Source: Bacteroidales bacterium (GTDB taxonomy: Bacteria; Bacteroidota; Bacteroidia; Bacteroidales; UBA932). Taken from it: a DNA stretch of 64,000 bases. The notes beneath the pieces were generated by a model. It worked only from the letters and a program-made list of their open reading frames with translations, ran no database searches and was not told the DNA's origin. The stretch covers positions 36,986 through 100,985 of the forward strand of contig JALCMW010000007.1 in NCBI GenBank assembly GCA_022648685.1, read 5' to 3'. Numbering within the stretch: the first letter of the stretch is position 1; every line of letters starts with the position of its first letter. Below are positions 26,608 through 35,802 of the stretch, one piece after another. Made by a program: the position numbers and the translations under genes.

Positions 26608-29051
26608 CAGGCAGAAGCGTCGGGGAGTTGCTGGAGAATGCTTCGTTCAAGACAAAGACGCTTAATTGCCATGGTTGCGAGAACAACTGCCTGGTGATCA
26701 AATACGATTTCGGCGGGTCAAAGGTATACTATTCTGGAAACAGATGCGAGAAAATATTCAACAACGGTGGAAAAGCCCTGAAAAAAGGGGCGGACGCCTA
26801 TGAAAAAAAATTTAAGCTTCTGTTCGACAGGGCAGGCGGTGCAATAAACGGGGGTTCGGAAAAAATAGGGATACCCCGTGTCCTGAATATGTATGAAGAC
26901 TTTCCTTTCTGGCATACTTTGTTTACTGAATGCGGCTTCGAAGTCGTGTTGTCCGATCCTTCGAATATGAAAGAATATGAGGAAAACGCCAGGATGGTGA
27001 TGTCTGACAATATCTGTTTCCCGGCGAAACTCGTACATGCGCACATTTCCAATCTGGCAGCCAAAGGAGTGGACAGGATATTCTTCCCGTTCGTAGTACA
27101 CGGACCTAAAGGTAAAGACCAGAACAGCTATAATTGTCCGGTGGTGGCCGGTTATTCCCAAGTCATAAAGGGAAGCGGGAACATTGATATACGTATAGAC
27201 GACCCGACTATCTCAATGAAAGACGGGGCGCTATTCAAGAAGCAATGCAGGGATTATCTGAAAAGTCTGGGCATAAACGACAGAGTTGCCGGCAAAGCTT
27301 TCAGAAAAGCATCGGAGAAAATGCTTTCGTTCGAAAAGGAGATATGCGAATACAATAAGTCGATATTGGAACGCAAAGTTCCCGGAACTCTTACAATAAT
27401 GCTGGCGGGACGGCCTTATCATACCGATCCACTGATCCAGCATCAGGTTGGCGAAATGATTGCAGGGATGGGAATAGATGTAATAACCGATGATATAGTC
27501 AGGGATATGGAAATAGGCCTTGAAGATGTCAATTTCCTTTCGCAATGGACATATACCAACAGAATCCTCAGAGCGGCAAAATGGTGTTCCATGCAGGGAC
27601 CGGAAATCCAATTTGTTGAATTGACGTCATTCGGCTGCGGTCCTGACGCGTTTCTTATCGATGCACTGAGAGATCTGCTGATGCGTCATGGTAAAAGTCT
27701 GACCATCCTGAAATTGGATGACATAAACAATGTCGGATCCATGAAACTGAGAATCAGATCCCTGGTTGACAGCCTGAAGCTTGCAGGAGGAAAGGCTTCA
27801 TTGAAGCACGAAGAGAAAGCCTTTGCCACCACGCCACCTTTTCTCGAAGAAGACAGGAAAAGGACTATCATCGCTCCTTATTTCACTCCTTTCCTGTCTC
27901 CATTGATTCCAGCCGTAATGAAAAAGCTTGGGTTGAATGTGGTATGTCTTCCGATGAGCGATCAGGACTCTGCGAACCTGGGATTGAAATATGCAAACAA
28001 TGAGGTCTGTTATCCGGCCACCCTTATTGTCGGAGATATAATAAAAGCTTTGAGCAAGGGCAATTATACTACTTCGGATACTGCAGTAGCCATGACACAG
28101 ACTGGAGGCCAATGCCGTGCCAGCAATTACCTGTCACTGATAAAAAAGGCCATGTCAGATGCCGGATACGGAAATGTTCCCGTAATCTCGGTTTCTTTCG
28201 AAAGCGGCATAAACAATTACCAGCCCGGCTTCAAGGTCAACTGGCAGAAAGTCCTTCCAGTGGCATTGTATGCAATCCTTTTCGGAGACTGTCTGGCAAA
28301 ACTGTACTATCCTGCCTTGGTAAGGCAAAAGCCCGGAACGGATGCAAAGGCCCTGAAAGATCATTTTATGCAGAGGGCCGCCGGACTCATAGACAACGAT
28401 CAATACAAACTGTTGCTGCCTCTGATTTCTGAAGCTGCGGGAGCCTTCAACGAAATTTCGGATGATTCGATCCATAAGAGGGTCGGTATAGTGGGGGAAA
28501 TATTCCTGAAATTCAATCCTTTCGCCCACAGAAACCTGATAGACTGGCTGTCGGAAAGAGGTGTGGAAGTAGTCCCTCCTATCTTATGCGATTTTTTCAT
28601 TCAATATTTCGTCAACAGGAAAACGAATTCGGCAAAGAAAATCGAAAGGGACAGGATACCTGCCGTAATCATGGACGGACTTTATTCAATGCTTAGAAAA
28701 CGGATAAAAGGATTCGAGAAAGCTTGCGGTTCCTTCAGATATTTCAGGCCTTTCGAAGATATATTCGATGAAGCCAGATTGGCTTCAGATGCCATTTCGC
28801 TTAGTTCACAGTTCGGCGAAGGTTGGCTTCTTCCCGGAGAGATCGGAGCCCTTTACAAATCCGGAGTACGAAACGTACTTTCGCTACAGCCTTTCGGATG
28901 CATAGCCAATCACATAGTAGTCAGGGGTATAGAGAAAAAAATAAAGAGACTTTATTCCGATATCAATATGCTGGCTATCGATTTCGATTTCGGCGTGAGC
29001 GAAGTAAACATAATAAACAGGCTGCTGCTTTTTACAGACAACCTGAGATAA
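26589..29051 (+). CDS. Activase-related protein (DUF2229-type, CoA-substrate-specific enzyme activase C-terminal half)
   Basis: CHGCENNCLV..Cys motif, GIPRVLNMYEDFPFWHTLFTECGFEVVLSDPSN, CFPAKLVHAHI, AGRPYHTDPLIQHQV, EVCYPATLIVGDIIKAL, QTGGQCRASNYLSLIKKAM. Confidence 0.9.
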   Translation: MCSDNITGRSVGELLENASFKTKTLNCHGCENNCLVIKYDFGGSKVYYSGNRCEKIFNNGGKALKKGADAYEKKFKLLFDRAGGAINGGSEKIGIPRVLNMYEDFPFWHTLFTECGFEVVLSDPSNMKEYEENARMVMSDNICFPAKLVHAHISNLAAKGVDRIFFPFVVHGPKGKDQNSYNCPVVAGYSQVIKGSGNIDIRIDDPTISMKDGALFKKQCRDYLKSLGINDRVAGKAFRKASEKMLSFEKEICEYNKSILERKVPGTLTIMLAGRPYHTDPLIQHQVGEMIAGMGIDVITDDIVRDMEIGLEDVNFLSQWTYTNRILRAAKWCSMQGPEIQFVELTSFGCGPDAFLIDALRDLLMRHGKSLTILKLDDINNVGSMKLRIRSLVDSLKLAGGKASLKHEEKAFATTPPFLEEDRKRTIIAPYFTPFLSPLIPAVMKKLGLNVVCLPMSDQDSANLGLKYANNEVCYPATLIVGDIIKALSKGNYTTSDTAVAMTQTGGQCRASNYLSLIKKAMSDAGYGNVPVISVSFESGINNYQPGFKVNWQKVLPVALYAILFGDCLAKLYYPALVRQKPGTDAKALKDHFMQRAAGLIDNDQYKLLLPLISEAAGAFNEISDDSIHKRVGIVGEIFLKFNPFAHRNLIDWLSERGVEVVPPILCDFFIQYFVNRKTNSAKKIERDRIPAVIMDGLYSMLRKRIKGFEKACGSFRYFRPFEDIFDEARLASDAISLSSQFGEGWLLPGEIGALYKSGVRNVLSLQPFGCIANHIVVRGIEKKIKRLYSDINMLAIDFDFGVSEVNIINRLLLFTDNLR

Positions 29052-29088
29052 TCCGGAACAATTGATATTCACTGTATAACGAAAAAAT

Positions 29089-29769
29089 ATGGAAGATACG
29101 AAACAGACGGAAATGGAAGCGCAGATAGTGGATGCCGCAAATAAAGTATTCCTAGAGAAAGGCTTCAATGAAACGCATATGAGCATGATTGCCGAAGCTG
29201 CCGGAATCAACAGGCCTACTTTGTATTATTATTACAGGACGAAAGAGAAACTTTTCCAGTCGGTATTCAAAAATATCGTATCTTCTTTCATTCCCAGGGT
29301 AGTTGACATCCTGCACGAAGATATTCCCATAAAAGAAAGGCTGACTATGCTTATGGACACTTATCTCGAAGCTTTTATGAATCATCCAAATCTGCCCGCT
29401 TTCATTATCAAGGAAATCAAGCGCGATTCCGGACATCTGATCAAGACCGTATACGAATTGCATCTGGAATCCTATCTCAATGATGTTATAAATGTCATAA
29501 ATACTGAAAAAGAGAAAGAAACAATCAAGGATATTCCCCTGTTTACCATTTTTTTCAGTCTGTACGGACTGCTTGCAACCCCTTTCCTGACACGTGACCT
29601 GGCGGAAGCCATATTTCTGAAGCCTGCCCCGGATTCAGAGAATTCCGGTCTCCCGTTCCAGAACGGAAAACCGGTATCGCCATGGCATGTCGCCTACGAT
29701 TACAAAGAACTGATAAGGAAATGGGAACCCTATGCGGTTTCGGAGTTATGCTCCCTATTACTTAAATAA
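29089..29769 (+). CDS. TetR/AcrR family transcriptional regulator
   Basis: QIVDAANKVFLEKGFNETHMSMIAEAAGINRPTLYYYYRTKEKLFQSVF is a canonical TetR HTH. Confidence 0.95.
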   Translation: MEDTKQTEMEAQIVDAANKVFLEKGFNETHMSMIAEAAGINRPTLYYYYRTKEKLFQSVFKNIVSSFIPRVVDILHEDIPIKERLTMLMDTYLEAFMNHPNLPAFIIKEIKRDSGHLIKTVYELHLESYLNDVINVINTEKEKETIKDIPLFTIFFSLYGLLATPFLTRDLAEAIFLKPAPDSENSGLPFQNGKPVSPWHVAYDYKELIRKWEPYAVSELCSLLLK

Positions 29770-29771
29770 CG

Positions 29772-30482
29772 ATGTACGTTATACTTGTATTGATTGGCCT
29801 TGTCGCCGGTTTCCTTTCCGGTTCGATCGGGTTCGGAGGCGGGATGATACTGCTTCCTGTCATTACCTATTTCTATGGAGTGGAAGTCGCCGTACCCGTA
29901 TCCACAATAGCCCAGTTGATGAGTAATCTTTCCAGAACCGTAATGGGATTCGGACAGATAAAGTGGAAAGAGGTGGGGCGGTTCCTTATTCTTGCCGTTC
30001 CTTTCACTATCATGGGAGCCTACGGATTCGCCGTGGTTCCTAAAAAGCCTATGACAATACTCCTGTGCATAGGATTGATAATATTTTCAATTCTCAAACT
30101 GAGAGGCAAGATGCATCTGCCTTCCAAACCGGCCACAATGATAATAGGAGGAGGGATAACCGGGTTTATCAACGGTTTGCTCGGGATATCCGGCCCTTTG
30201 AGCAGTGCCGCTTATCAGACACTGGAACTGGCTCCGGTTGCATATATAGCAAGCGAAGCGACTTCGGCTGTTGTAATGCATATAGTCAAAGCCGTAGTAT
30301 ACGGAAAACTGAATCTCATGAACAGCCACATCTTCATGAACGGCTTATTCATAGGGGCAGCCATGATTGTCGGCAATTTCATAGCAATGAAGCTGATAAG
30401 GAATATAAACAAAAAGAGATACAAGACTATCGTGGCCGTAATGATGATCGCCGTCTCCTTGTGGCTTATGATTTCCGTCTAG
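29772..30482 (+). CDS. TauE/SafE family sulfite/organic anion exporter permease
   Basis: LIGLVAGFLSGSIGFGGGMILLPVITYFYGVEVAVPVSTIAQLMSNLSRTVMGF; multiple TM segments; starts 2 nt after the TetR stop. Confidence 0.9.
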   Translation: MYVILVLIGLVAGFLSGSIGFGGGMILLPVITYFYGVEVAVPVSTIAQLMSNLSRTVMGFGQIKWKEVGRFLILAVPFTIMGAYGFAVVPKKPMTILLCIGLIIFSILKLRGKMHLPSKPATMIIGGGITGFINGLLGISGPLSSAAYQTLELAPVAYIASEATSAVVMHIVKAVVYGKLNLMNSHIFMNGLFIGAAMIVGNFIAMKLIRNINKKRYKTIVAVMMIAVSLWLMISV

Positions 30483-30522
30483 CAATCGGACTCCGGCCTC
30501 TTGACGGGCACATTTTAAACAT

Positions 30523-30717
30523 GATTGCAGATAAACGTAAAGCCCGTTAATCAAGATTACAGATAAACGTAAAGCCCGGCTACAATCCAAGCCGGATCAG
30601 TTGAAATCCAATAAATCCGGTAAATCCGGTTCTATTTGGAATCCGACAAATCCGTTACCTCCGGCTATTTGAAATCCTGCTATTTGAAACCCGGCACATA
30701 CGGCTATTTGAAATCCT
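30523..30717. repeat. Degenerate short direct repeats
   Basis: gattRcagataaacgtaaagcccg at 30523 and 30555, then several ctatttgaaAYcc / aatccgRYaaatccg units. Confidence 0.6.
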
Positions 30718-31120
30718 TTTTAATCTTGTATTCAGACAAGATTTCTTTTACCTGTTCGTCAGTGAAACCTGTGGTTTCCATTTTCATGAGATATGATTTG
30801 GAAGAATCTTTGGTTTCGGGAATAAAAGATATTATTTCCCAGCCTTCCCTGCCCAGAAAATTAAGTCCGGCGATCGGGGAATTGAAAACGATGTATTTGC
30901 CATTTTCATCTACCAGAGCCAACGGCGTATTCAGCACCCCTGCCGGGACTTTCCTGCCGAAATCCATTTCCATCCGGCATTTTCCGTCTTTGAGATTCAC
31001 GGAGACGAATGATACTTCCGTATAAACGAATGTCTTATGCGTCTGGGCCGATGCCGCCGTCATTACTGCGAAAGCGAATATCGCTGACAATAAGAATTTA
31101 CAAATAAAGGACTTTTTCAT
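30704..31120 (-). CDS. Secreted hypothetical protein, about 138 aa
   Basis: MKKSFICKFLLSAIFAFAVMTAASAQ signal peptide followed by a compact domain; start placed at 31120. Confidence 0.7.
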   Translation of the reverse strand: MKKSFICKFLLSAIFAFAVMTAASAQTHKTFVYTEVSFVSVNLKDGKCRMEMDFGRKVPAGVLNTPLALVDENGKYIVFNSPIAGLNFLGREGWEIISFIPETKDSSKSYLMKMETTGFTDEQVKEILSEYKIKKDFK

Positions 31121-31180
31121 TTTACTATTGGTTGTTTTATCTTTTTCGATTTTGATATTTCCACTTAAATCTTTCTCACC

Positions 31181-31236
31181 TAGACATTGCCACTTCATCA
31201 TCTTCACTTAGTCATTGCCACTTCATCATTGGATGA
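31181..31236. repeat. 28-bp tandem direct repeat, two units
   Basis: tagWcattgccacttcatcat repeated with 28-bp period (31181 and 31209). Confidence 0.6.
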
Positions 31237-31654
31237 CATATAAGGCTACTCCAATTTCCCATTATATAACTGGTTCCCCTTATACGGATATCCATGCCTT
31301 ATCCCAATACAGACATTCCTGCCTTATCCCGGAAATTTTCCGTTTGATCTTGCATGGATATAACAATACTGTTAAATTCAGAATATATGCACTATTATTC
31401 CCTATTATATTTTCCGCTATGTTCCTGATATATTACCTGCTACAGTCCGTACAGATTAACTGACTACACTATTAAGGATTACACTTCCGCAAATATACCC
31501 AGTTGTATCTCGTACTGTTTACAGGCTTTTACAGATTGCCATATTTTCCGCAAAGTATACTAATTGCAAAAATATATATAAAATCCGGCATTTTCCGGAT
31601 AATCCTGCCAAAAAGCAAAAACACCCAAAGACGACAACTGCAGACCAACAGACA

Positions 31655-31894
31655 CTAAATCTTATCCGGAATAAGAATCCTCATATCGGAACAGATTACA
31701 GTGTCCATACGAACGAGAGGCAAAATGAAGCGATTCAAATCTGTCCCCTCAGTCTTTGCAAACAGGATTCCTCTGGCCGTACTAACCGCAAGTCCTTCGA
31801 TATGATAAAGGAAATCTTTAGGGATGACTACAAAACCATCTTGTTTAATAGATTCCCATGTATCAAACTCTATTTCAAAAAATGACGGGACCAC
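31655..31894 (-). CDS. Possible truncated SecB-like / conserved hypothetical protein
   Basis: FFEIEFDTWESIKQDGFVVIPKDFLYHIEGLAVSTARGILFAKTEGTDLNRFILPLV looks like a real protein C-terminus; only a GTG start is available and an in-frame TAA lies shortly upstream. Confidence 0.4.
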   Translation of the reverse strand: MVPSFFEIEFDTWESIKQDGFVVIPKDFLYHIEGLAVSTARGILFAKTEGTDLNRFILPLVRMDTVICSDMRILIPDKI

Positions 31895-32017
31895 GGGAAC
31901 CCGTAATATGAAATGGAGAAGTTACAGACAAGAGGTGATCAAACATAACAAAGAGCAGGAATTGAAAATTTCTGAAAACAGTTTGCCTTTAGCTCATCCT
32001 TCCGGAAAATACCTTCC

Positions 32018-32050
32018 GGTCAACTTAAAACAGGGATAAGACTTGATAAG
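32018..32050 (-). repeat. Dispersed repeat family C, copy 1 (inverted relative to 60018 and 60138)
   Basis: ggtcaacttaaaacagggataagacttgataag, reverse complement of CTTATCAAGTCTTATCCCTGTTTTAAGTTGACC. Confidence 0.6.
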
Positions 32051-32340
32051 TAAACGAAATCCAGTGATAAGGGATTTCACAACAGATAAATTAAATTTAG
32101 CAACTATCGGTTATATCAATAAACTTAGTCAACTTTTTTCCGGCATTTAGCACTTTCCCGATAAATTTCAATTGTACTTCGCTCGCCATCTCCATCATAC
32201 TCTTAGATGTACTCTGAATAGCTCGCTCTCTTTACCTGTTCTTTTGGAATCTTGTAATAATGATTGATTAATTCCACTTTCACACCCCTATGGTATAGAT
32301 TCATTATACCGGTGTCTTCCATTCTGCTTTTTCCTTCCAT

Positions 32341-32570
32341 TTCTTTCCTTTTTGGTTGTCCAACTTTTGGGGTGCGCTCCAAAAAATCATGGAAGGCGGC
32401 CATGCCCCCAATAGCTTAAATACTTAATAATTAGTAACTTGACCTTTGGAGAGCATGGACAGGTCGGGTATTTTGAGGGGGGCTGGCCATGGAGCCAACG
32501 GGTTAAAGACCTCATAATTAACAACTTAACCCTCGGGAGGCATGGACAGCTCTAGCAAAAAAGTGCACGG
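32341..32570. repeat. Intergenic hairpin repeat family B, copy 2 (two tandem hairpin units)
   Basis: Unit 1 ggcggccatgcccccaatagcttaaatacttaataattagtaacttgacctttggagagcatggac; unit 2 gctggccatggagccaacgggttaaagacctcataattaacaacttaaccctcgggaggcatggacagc. Confidence 0.75.
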
Positions 32571-32691
32571 TAACAGTGAGAATGCAGAAACAAGGCATTT
32601 AAGGTTCTGTTTATTGTGCACGTAAGGCGGATCGATAAGCAAATCGGTAGAAGGACAGAATGACAGCTCTTCAGAAGGGTCAATAGGCAGA

Positions 32692-35600
32692 TCATCTGAC
32701 GGAATCGGAAAGCGGATTAGCAACTGGGTCGGGAGATGAATCGGAAGGCGGATCGGTACGGAAGGTCTTGAACAGCAAGGTGGGATAGACGACAAGCAGA
32801 AGCGGCAGAGCTACGATGAAGCCACCTATGACTGCGATCGCAAGGGGCTGGTGCATCTGGGCCCCGGTACCGATTCCCAATGCAAGAGGCATAAGAGCTG
32901 CAACAGCACTTAAAGCCGTCATGAGTTTGGGACGGAGCCTCGTACTGATTGCATAGACAATGGCTCTTTCCTTGTTCTTTTCTTTGAGACTTTCATGGAA
33001 CTGCAGATATGTAAAAATGGCATTCTCCCCTATGATTCCCACGATCATTATCAATCCCGTATAGCTCCCGACATTAAGCGGAGTCCCCGTAAGAAACAGC
33101 AGGATATAACTTCCCGATATCCCCAATATGGAAATGAACATTATTATCAAAGCGGAAATGACGTCACGGAACAAGAATAGAATCACGGTAAAGACCAGAA
33201 GGCAGGCAATGATCAAAATAAGCAGAAGTTCCCCGAAAGATTTCTGCTGCCCGGCATAAGATCCACCGTACACTATCTCGTATCCAGGGAGTAATTTAAG
33301 GTTCAGATTTATCTGCTTTCTTATATTCTTGACTGTCCCTCCGAGATCATTACCGTCAAGACGGGCGGTAACTGTACCGACATTCTGCAGATTTTCGCGA
33401 TCTATTTCCGCAGCACCGCCGGTAATATCCACAGACGCAAATTCTTTCAACGGTTTCAATTTTCCGTCAGGCAATGCTATCATACTGTTTTCTATTTCGG
33501 ACAATGAAACGTTGCCGTTGCCGCTGTACAGAATCCTTACGGGAGTAAGTTGCTCCTTATCGAATATATTTCCGACTATGTTCCCGTCAAGGAGCGTCTG
33601 CATCTGATACTGGAAATCCTGAGAAGAGATGCCATATCGACCCAAGACTGAAAGATCGGGAACTATACGCACGGAAGGACCGGCAATCACAATTCCGTCG
33701 AAAACGTCAGCAGTTCCTTTAACTTTTCTTACTATACCGGCAATTTTCCGGGAATATTCGCGAACCGTTTCCTGATCCGGCCCGAAAATCTTTATTTCAA
33801 TCGGCTGGGCGCTGCTCATAAGATCACCGAGCATATCACCTATCACTTGTCCGAAATCCACTGTAAGAGGCAGACCGCTTTCTTCGATCTTTCGTCTTAT
33901 TTCATCGGTTACCTGCAAAGTCGTTTCCTTCCGCGTCTTTTTAAGCTGGATAAGATAATCCCCGCAATTAGGTTCCGTTATGAAAAACCCCATCTGTGTT
34001 CCCGTACGCCTGCTGTACGTTTCCACATCCGGATTGGCCTTAATTATCTTTTCAATCTCATGAAGTTCACTGTCCGTTTCTTCAAGGGACGTTCCGGGAG
34101 GGGAGCTATAATCCATTACAATGCTTCCTTCATCCATCTCAGGCAGGAAACCGGTGCTAATATTAGGAATAATCAAAACCGTGCATACAATCAAAAATGA
34201 TATAAAAAGGTATGATATCCATGGCCTTCTTATAACATATCCTACCCATTTGCGCTCCTTCAGATCACTGTAGACTATCCTTTTCGTACCGGACAGTCCG
34301 GAAATGAAAAGATAGATGGCCGGAAGCAGCAGCCATGTAGTGAAAAATGAACAGACAAGAGCAATGATCATGGTATTTGTCATGACTTTGAAATACGCTC
34401 CGGCCACACCGCTCATAAGCATGAAAGGTAGAAAAATGACGATAGTGCTCAAGGAAGAACCTATCATCGCCCTGAAAAGATAATCCATAGCATCACGGAC
34501 CAGAGTCCCGCTATCTTTACCCGGGTACTCTTCGTGAGTACGATGAATCTGTTCAACGATAACTATCGCATCATCTATGATCAACCCTATCGAAGCCGCA
34601 ATTGCTCCCAGAGTCATTATATTGACCGTCTGTCCGCAGGCATACAAAACCGATATAGTAAGTGAAAGCGTAACCGGTATCGTGATCAGTACCGTAGCGC
34701 TCGCCCTGAATGAGCGAAGAAAAAGAACGGTGACAATCATCGCAAGTAAAAGTCCGATCAAAAGAGCATCCCTGACGCTCTTGATAGCATCGATGACGAA
34801 ATCCGATTGAATATAATACGGAGACAGATTTACATTTTCCGGCATGGATTTCCGCAAAGTTTCGATTTTCTGCCTGATTGCCTTGCCGACATCTATGACA
34901 TTGGCTCCCGGCTGTTGTATTATGGCAATCAGGACACTTTCTTTGCCATTTGCATTTGCCTCTATATATTGTTTGGCAGCATGGATTTCTATTTTCGCTA
35001 TGTCCTTGAAATATATCGTACGTTTAGCGTCGCTTTTGATAACAACATTTTTCAGCTGCTCTATATTTCGCAAGCCGGTATCGGTAAGTGTCAGGTACAA
35101 ATGTCTGTAATCCGAGGAATACCCGTCGGCTTTTATGAAATCCGTATTTGCGGCGGCATTAGCAACTATTTCGGGAGTCAGGCCGAAACGGGACATCGCA
35201 GCCCGGTCCAATACAGCCCAATATTCCTTGTCCCATCCTCCTATGATCTGGATATCACTTACTCCCGCGACTTGGGAAAGCAAGGGTTTGATGGTGTAAA
35301 GTGCCAATTGTTTCAACTCGACAGGAGACATGGAATCCGAAGAAAGCGAATAGCCCATAACGGAAAGAGTGGAAGGATCCATCTTCTCTACAGTGATATC
35401 GGTTCCGGCAGGCAAAGTGTTGCGTATCTGAGCGATGCGCGCTTCTATCCTCTGCTTGCCCAAGTCCATATCGGCATTCCAGGACATCAGTGCCGAGATC
35501 TCACAGCTTCCCCTGCTTGTCGTGCTTTTAAGGACTTTAAGATCGGGCATCTGTTTGATAGCTTCCTCCAGAGGCCTTGTGACCGAAATCTCCATGCGGT

Positions 35601-35802
35601 CTATCGGCTGCTGCCCGGCATCGGCAACCACCTTTATTTTAGGGAATGTGATCTGAGGGAATAATGACGATTTGATATGTGTGAAAGAGAAAATTCCTCC
35701 GCACAAAATCAGTAAAGCTACAAGCAACAATGGTTTCTCGTATTCCGCAAAGAAAGATTTCTTCATCCGAGTGTGATTTTTGTCTTTAACATTTACAGTC
35801 AC
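32692..35802 (-). CDS. RND family efflux transporter permease (AcrB/CusA-like)
   Basis: About 1036 aa; IKVVADAGQQPIDRMEISVTRPLEEAIKQMPDLKVLKSTTSRGSCEISALM, GLIIDDAIVIVEQI, GIIGENAIFTYLQF; paired TM clusters. Confidence 0.95.
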   Translation of the reverse strand: MTVNVKDKNHTRMKKSFFAEYEKPLLLVALLILCGGIFSFTHIKSSLFPQITFPKIKVVADAGQQPIDRMEISVTRPLEEAIKQMPDLKVLKSTTSRGSCEISALMSWNADMDLGKQRIEARIAQIRNTLPAGTDITVEKMDPSTLSVMGYSLSSDSMSPVELKQLALYTIKPLLSQVAGVSDIQIIGGWDKEYWAVLDRAAMSRFGLTPEIVANAAANTDFIKADGYSSDYRHLYLTLTDTGLRNIEQLKNVVIKSDAKRTIYFKDIAKIEIHAAKQYIEANANGKESVLIAIIQQPGANVIDVGKAIRQKIETLRKSMPENVNLSPYYIQSDFVIDAIKSVRDALLIGLLLAMIVTVLFLRSFRASATVLITIPVTLSLTISVLYACGQTVNIMTLGAIAASIGLIIDDAIVIVEQIHRTHEEYPGKDSGTLVRDAMDYLFRAMIGSSLSTIVIFLPFMLMSGVAGAYFKVMTNTMIIALVCSFFTTWLLLPAIYLFISGLSGTKRIVYSDLKERKWVGYVIRRPWISYLFISFLIVCTVLIIPNISTGFLPEMDEGSIVMDYSSPPGTSLEETDSELHEIEKIIKANPDVETYSRRTGTQMGFFITEPNCGDYLIQLKKTRKETTLQVTDEIRRKIEESGLPLTVDFGQVIGDMLGDLMSSAQPIEIKIFGPDQETVREYSRKIAGIVRKVKGTADVFDGIVIAGPSVRIVPDLSVLGRYGISSQDFQYQMQTLLDGNIVGNIFDKEQLTPVRILYSGNGNVSLSEIENSMIALPDGKLKPLKEFASVDITGGAAEIDRENLQNVGTVTARLDGNDLGGTVKNIRKQINLNLKLLPGYEIVYGGSYAGQQKSFGELLLILIIACLLVFTVILFLFRDVISALIIMFISILGISGSYILLFLTGTPLNVGSYTGLIMIVGIIGENAIFTYLQFHESLKEKNKERAIVYAISTRLRPKLMTALSAVAALMPLALGIGTGAQMHQPLAIAVIGGFIVALPLLLVVYPTLLFKTFRTDPPSDSSPDPVANPLSDSVR

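Noticed and set aside
32203-32403. 66-aa minus-strand ORF overlapping repeat B copy 2
   Set aside because: Reads through repeat sequence, no domain or RBS support.
34807-35664. 285-aa plus-strand ORF opposite the RND permease
   Set aside because: Antisense to a canonical RND gene; translation shows no recognisable domain.
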